From Streptomyces gobiensis (lineage in GTDB: Bacteria > Actinomycetota > Actinomycetes > Streptomycetales > Streptomycetaceae), in assembly GCF_021216675.1 (NCBI RefSeq), contig NZ_CP086120.1:248001-312000 (forward strand): a stretch of 64,000 bases of DNA, given 5' to 3'. Below the pieces are notes generated by a model that did no database searches, was not told where the DNA came from, and worked only from the letters and a program-made list of their open reading frames with translations. Of the stretch, positions 62,935 to 64,000 are shown in pieces. The number at the start of each line of letters is the position of its first letter. Position 1 is the first letter of the stretch. The position numbers and the translations under genes were made by a program.

Positions 62935-64000
62935 GGATGGTTCCCGCTCTCTCATCGTGGGGGTGTCGCAGGGTCGTTGTGCTGGCCGGCCGGGTGACTG
63001 CCGTTCGGCACAGCCCCTTTCGTACGCCTCGGGCCAGCCAGGCGGCGGCCATGGCGAGGAACGGCACCGGATCGTCGGCGGCGAACCAGGCGGTCTCCGT
63101 GGAGCGGACGCCGCCAGCGGCGCCCGCTGGCGGCCGGTCGTCCGGTGGCCGCGTCATGGTGGCGGAGGCCAGCGAGGACAGCACCGCGTAGTTCTCCACC
63201 AGAAAGATCCGGCCCGGTGCGCTTCTCAGCCGGGGAACGGCCCGGCCGGTGAGGTCCAGATGCAGGGCGCGCACCACATCGAGGCCGGACCGGTCGGTGA
63301 AGAGGCGGAACTGCGCGCCGGGCCGGGGGTTGAAGTCGAGCAGATGGTAGGCGCCGGTGGAGCTGTCCAGCCGGAAGTCAAGATCCAGGATTCCCCGGTA
63401 GCCCAGCTGGCCCGCCAACCGGCACGCGGAGTCCTCCACCTCGGTGTTGGGCAGCCATCGGCCCATCGCTGTGAGCCCCGTACGCACCGGCCATGAGCGC
63501 TCCTTACGGCCCGCTCCGCCGATGAGGCAGACCGCGCCGTCCGTGAAACAGCCGTGGAAGAACCAGTCGGTCCCGCGTCCGCCGGGCAGATGCCGCTGAA
63601 ACAGCAGTCGGCTGCCCGCCTGTTGGTTCCGCTCGTACAGCCGCTGGGCCTCATCCGGGGTACGCACCAGTGTGGTGCTGCGCAATCCTGCCGCTGGCGG
63701 CAGCAGCCAGGGGCGGCTCCACTTCGCCACCATCGGCAACCCGAGGTCCTCGGCGGACGCGACGGCCTCGGCCGCGCTGTGCGGAATCACGGTCGGCGGA
63801 TGCGGGATGCCCAGACGGCGGCAGAGCCCGGCCAGCTCCGCCTTGTCGGCCACCTGCTCGGGCAGCCCGGCGGGCTGCGCGGGCAGCAGGAACCGGTCCA
63901 TGAGCCGGTTGGCAAGGTGCGCCACGGCGATCGCGCTCAGATCGTCCATGGGAATCAGGACCGCCGGCCGGCCAATACGCTCGGAGATCTGACGCAGCGT
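62927..64000 (-). CDS. ATP-grasp ligase, 5' end outside window
   Basis: 357 codons are visible; the frame stays open to base 64000, so the start is beyond the window. ATP-grasp features are PMVAKWSRPWLLPPAAGLRS, LFQRHLPGGRGTDWFFHGCF and LDLDFRLDSSTGAYHLLDFN with the metal-binding DFNPRPG. It should form an amide or peptide-like bond from a carboxylate and an amine. The C-terminal 100 residues are unusual for the family. It is translationally coupled to the FAD gene. Confidence 0.9.
   Translation of the reverse strand, partial: TLRQISERIGRPAVLIPMDDLSAIAVAHLANRLMDRFLLPAQPAGLPEQVADKAELAGLCRRLGIPHPPTVIPHSAAEAVASAEDLGLPMVAKWSRPWLLPPAAGLRSTTLVRTPDEAQRLYERNQQAGSRLLFQRHLPGGRGTDWFFHGCFTDGAVCLIGGAGRKERSWPVRTGLTAMGRWLPNTEVEDSACRLAGQLGYRGILDLDFRLDSSTGAYHLLDFNPRPGAQFRLFTDRSGLDVVRALHLDLTGRAVPRLRSAPGRIFLVENYAVLSSLASATMTRPPDDRPPAGAAGGVRSTETAWFAADDPVPFLAMAAAWLARGVRKGLCRTAVTRPASTTTLRHPHDERAGTIHV

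Noticed and set aside
1..64000. CRISPR arrays, insertion sequences, prophage genes or replication origins
   Set aside because: No spaced identical repeats, transposase motifs, phage structural genes or DnaA-box clusters were seen.

Overview
This 64 kb window is chromosomal DNA from a Streptomyces. GC is very high throughout. The window encodes chaplins, a mycothiol ligase, the Pup/proteasome locus and the glycerol operon regulator GylR. As far as I can recall it, the gene order matches the S. coelicolor SCO1630-SCO1680 stretch. I see no IS element, prophage or CRISPR array.

Layout. 1-6.9 kb: 3' part of a BCCT transporter, a stand-alone 5'-3' exonuclease, a secreted PI-PLC-like protein and a Ski2/HelY-type helicase. 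7-22 kb: the pupylation region, almost all on the minus strand. It holds tatC, tatA, a small membrane protein, pafC, pafB, two FKBP isomerases, pafA, an MFS transporter with a divergent LacI regulator, then prcA, prcB, an endonuclease VII-like gene, pup, dop and the ATPase arc. 22-30 kb: ferredoxin, a secreted protein, trmI, a site-2 protease, a RecB-like nuclease, an orphan response regulator and a peptide-binding lipoprotein with a decayed paralogue beside it. 30-40 kb: a HAD phosphatase, metH and the gylR-glpFKD glycerol regulon. 40-50 kb: PAC2 protein, mshC, the DUF3090/SCO1664-family/histidine phosphatase trio, an F420-type oxidoreductase, an aldo/keto reductase and a degenerate RecD2-like protein. 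50-56 kb: chaplins chpC and chpH, an M20 peptidase, tRNA-Leu(GAG), and a heat-shock locus (dnaK, J protein, Hsp20, MerR regulator). 56-64 kb: an MFS transporter, a stress-type group (zinc ribbon, baeRF/Vms1-like, DUF2267 fusion), and a coupled FAD oxidoreductase and ATP-grasp gene cut by the window end.

How the genes work together. Pup is ligated to targets by PafA, removed by Dop, and tagged proteins are fed by Arc into the PrcA/PrcB 20S core. PafB and PafC are the WYL activators of the LexA-independent DNA damage response. A near-perfect match to the promoter motif attributed to PafBC lies directly before the RecB-like nuclease gene at 25.9 kb, so regulator and likely target sit in one window. 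The endonuclease gene inside the proteasome operon looks foreign: it appears AT-richer, carries a TTA codon, and overlaps prcB. GylR-like operators occur before both gylR and glpF. The two heat-shock transcription units appear to fire from divergent promoters whose -35 boxes overlap.

All calls come from reading the sequence and remembered family features; no database search was possible.
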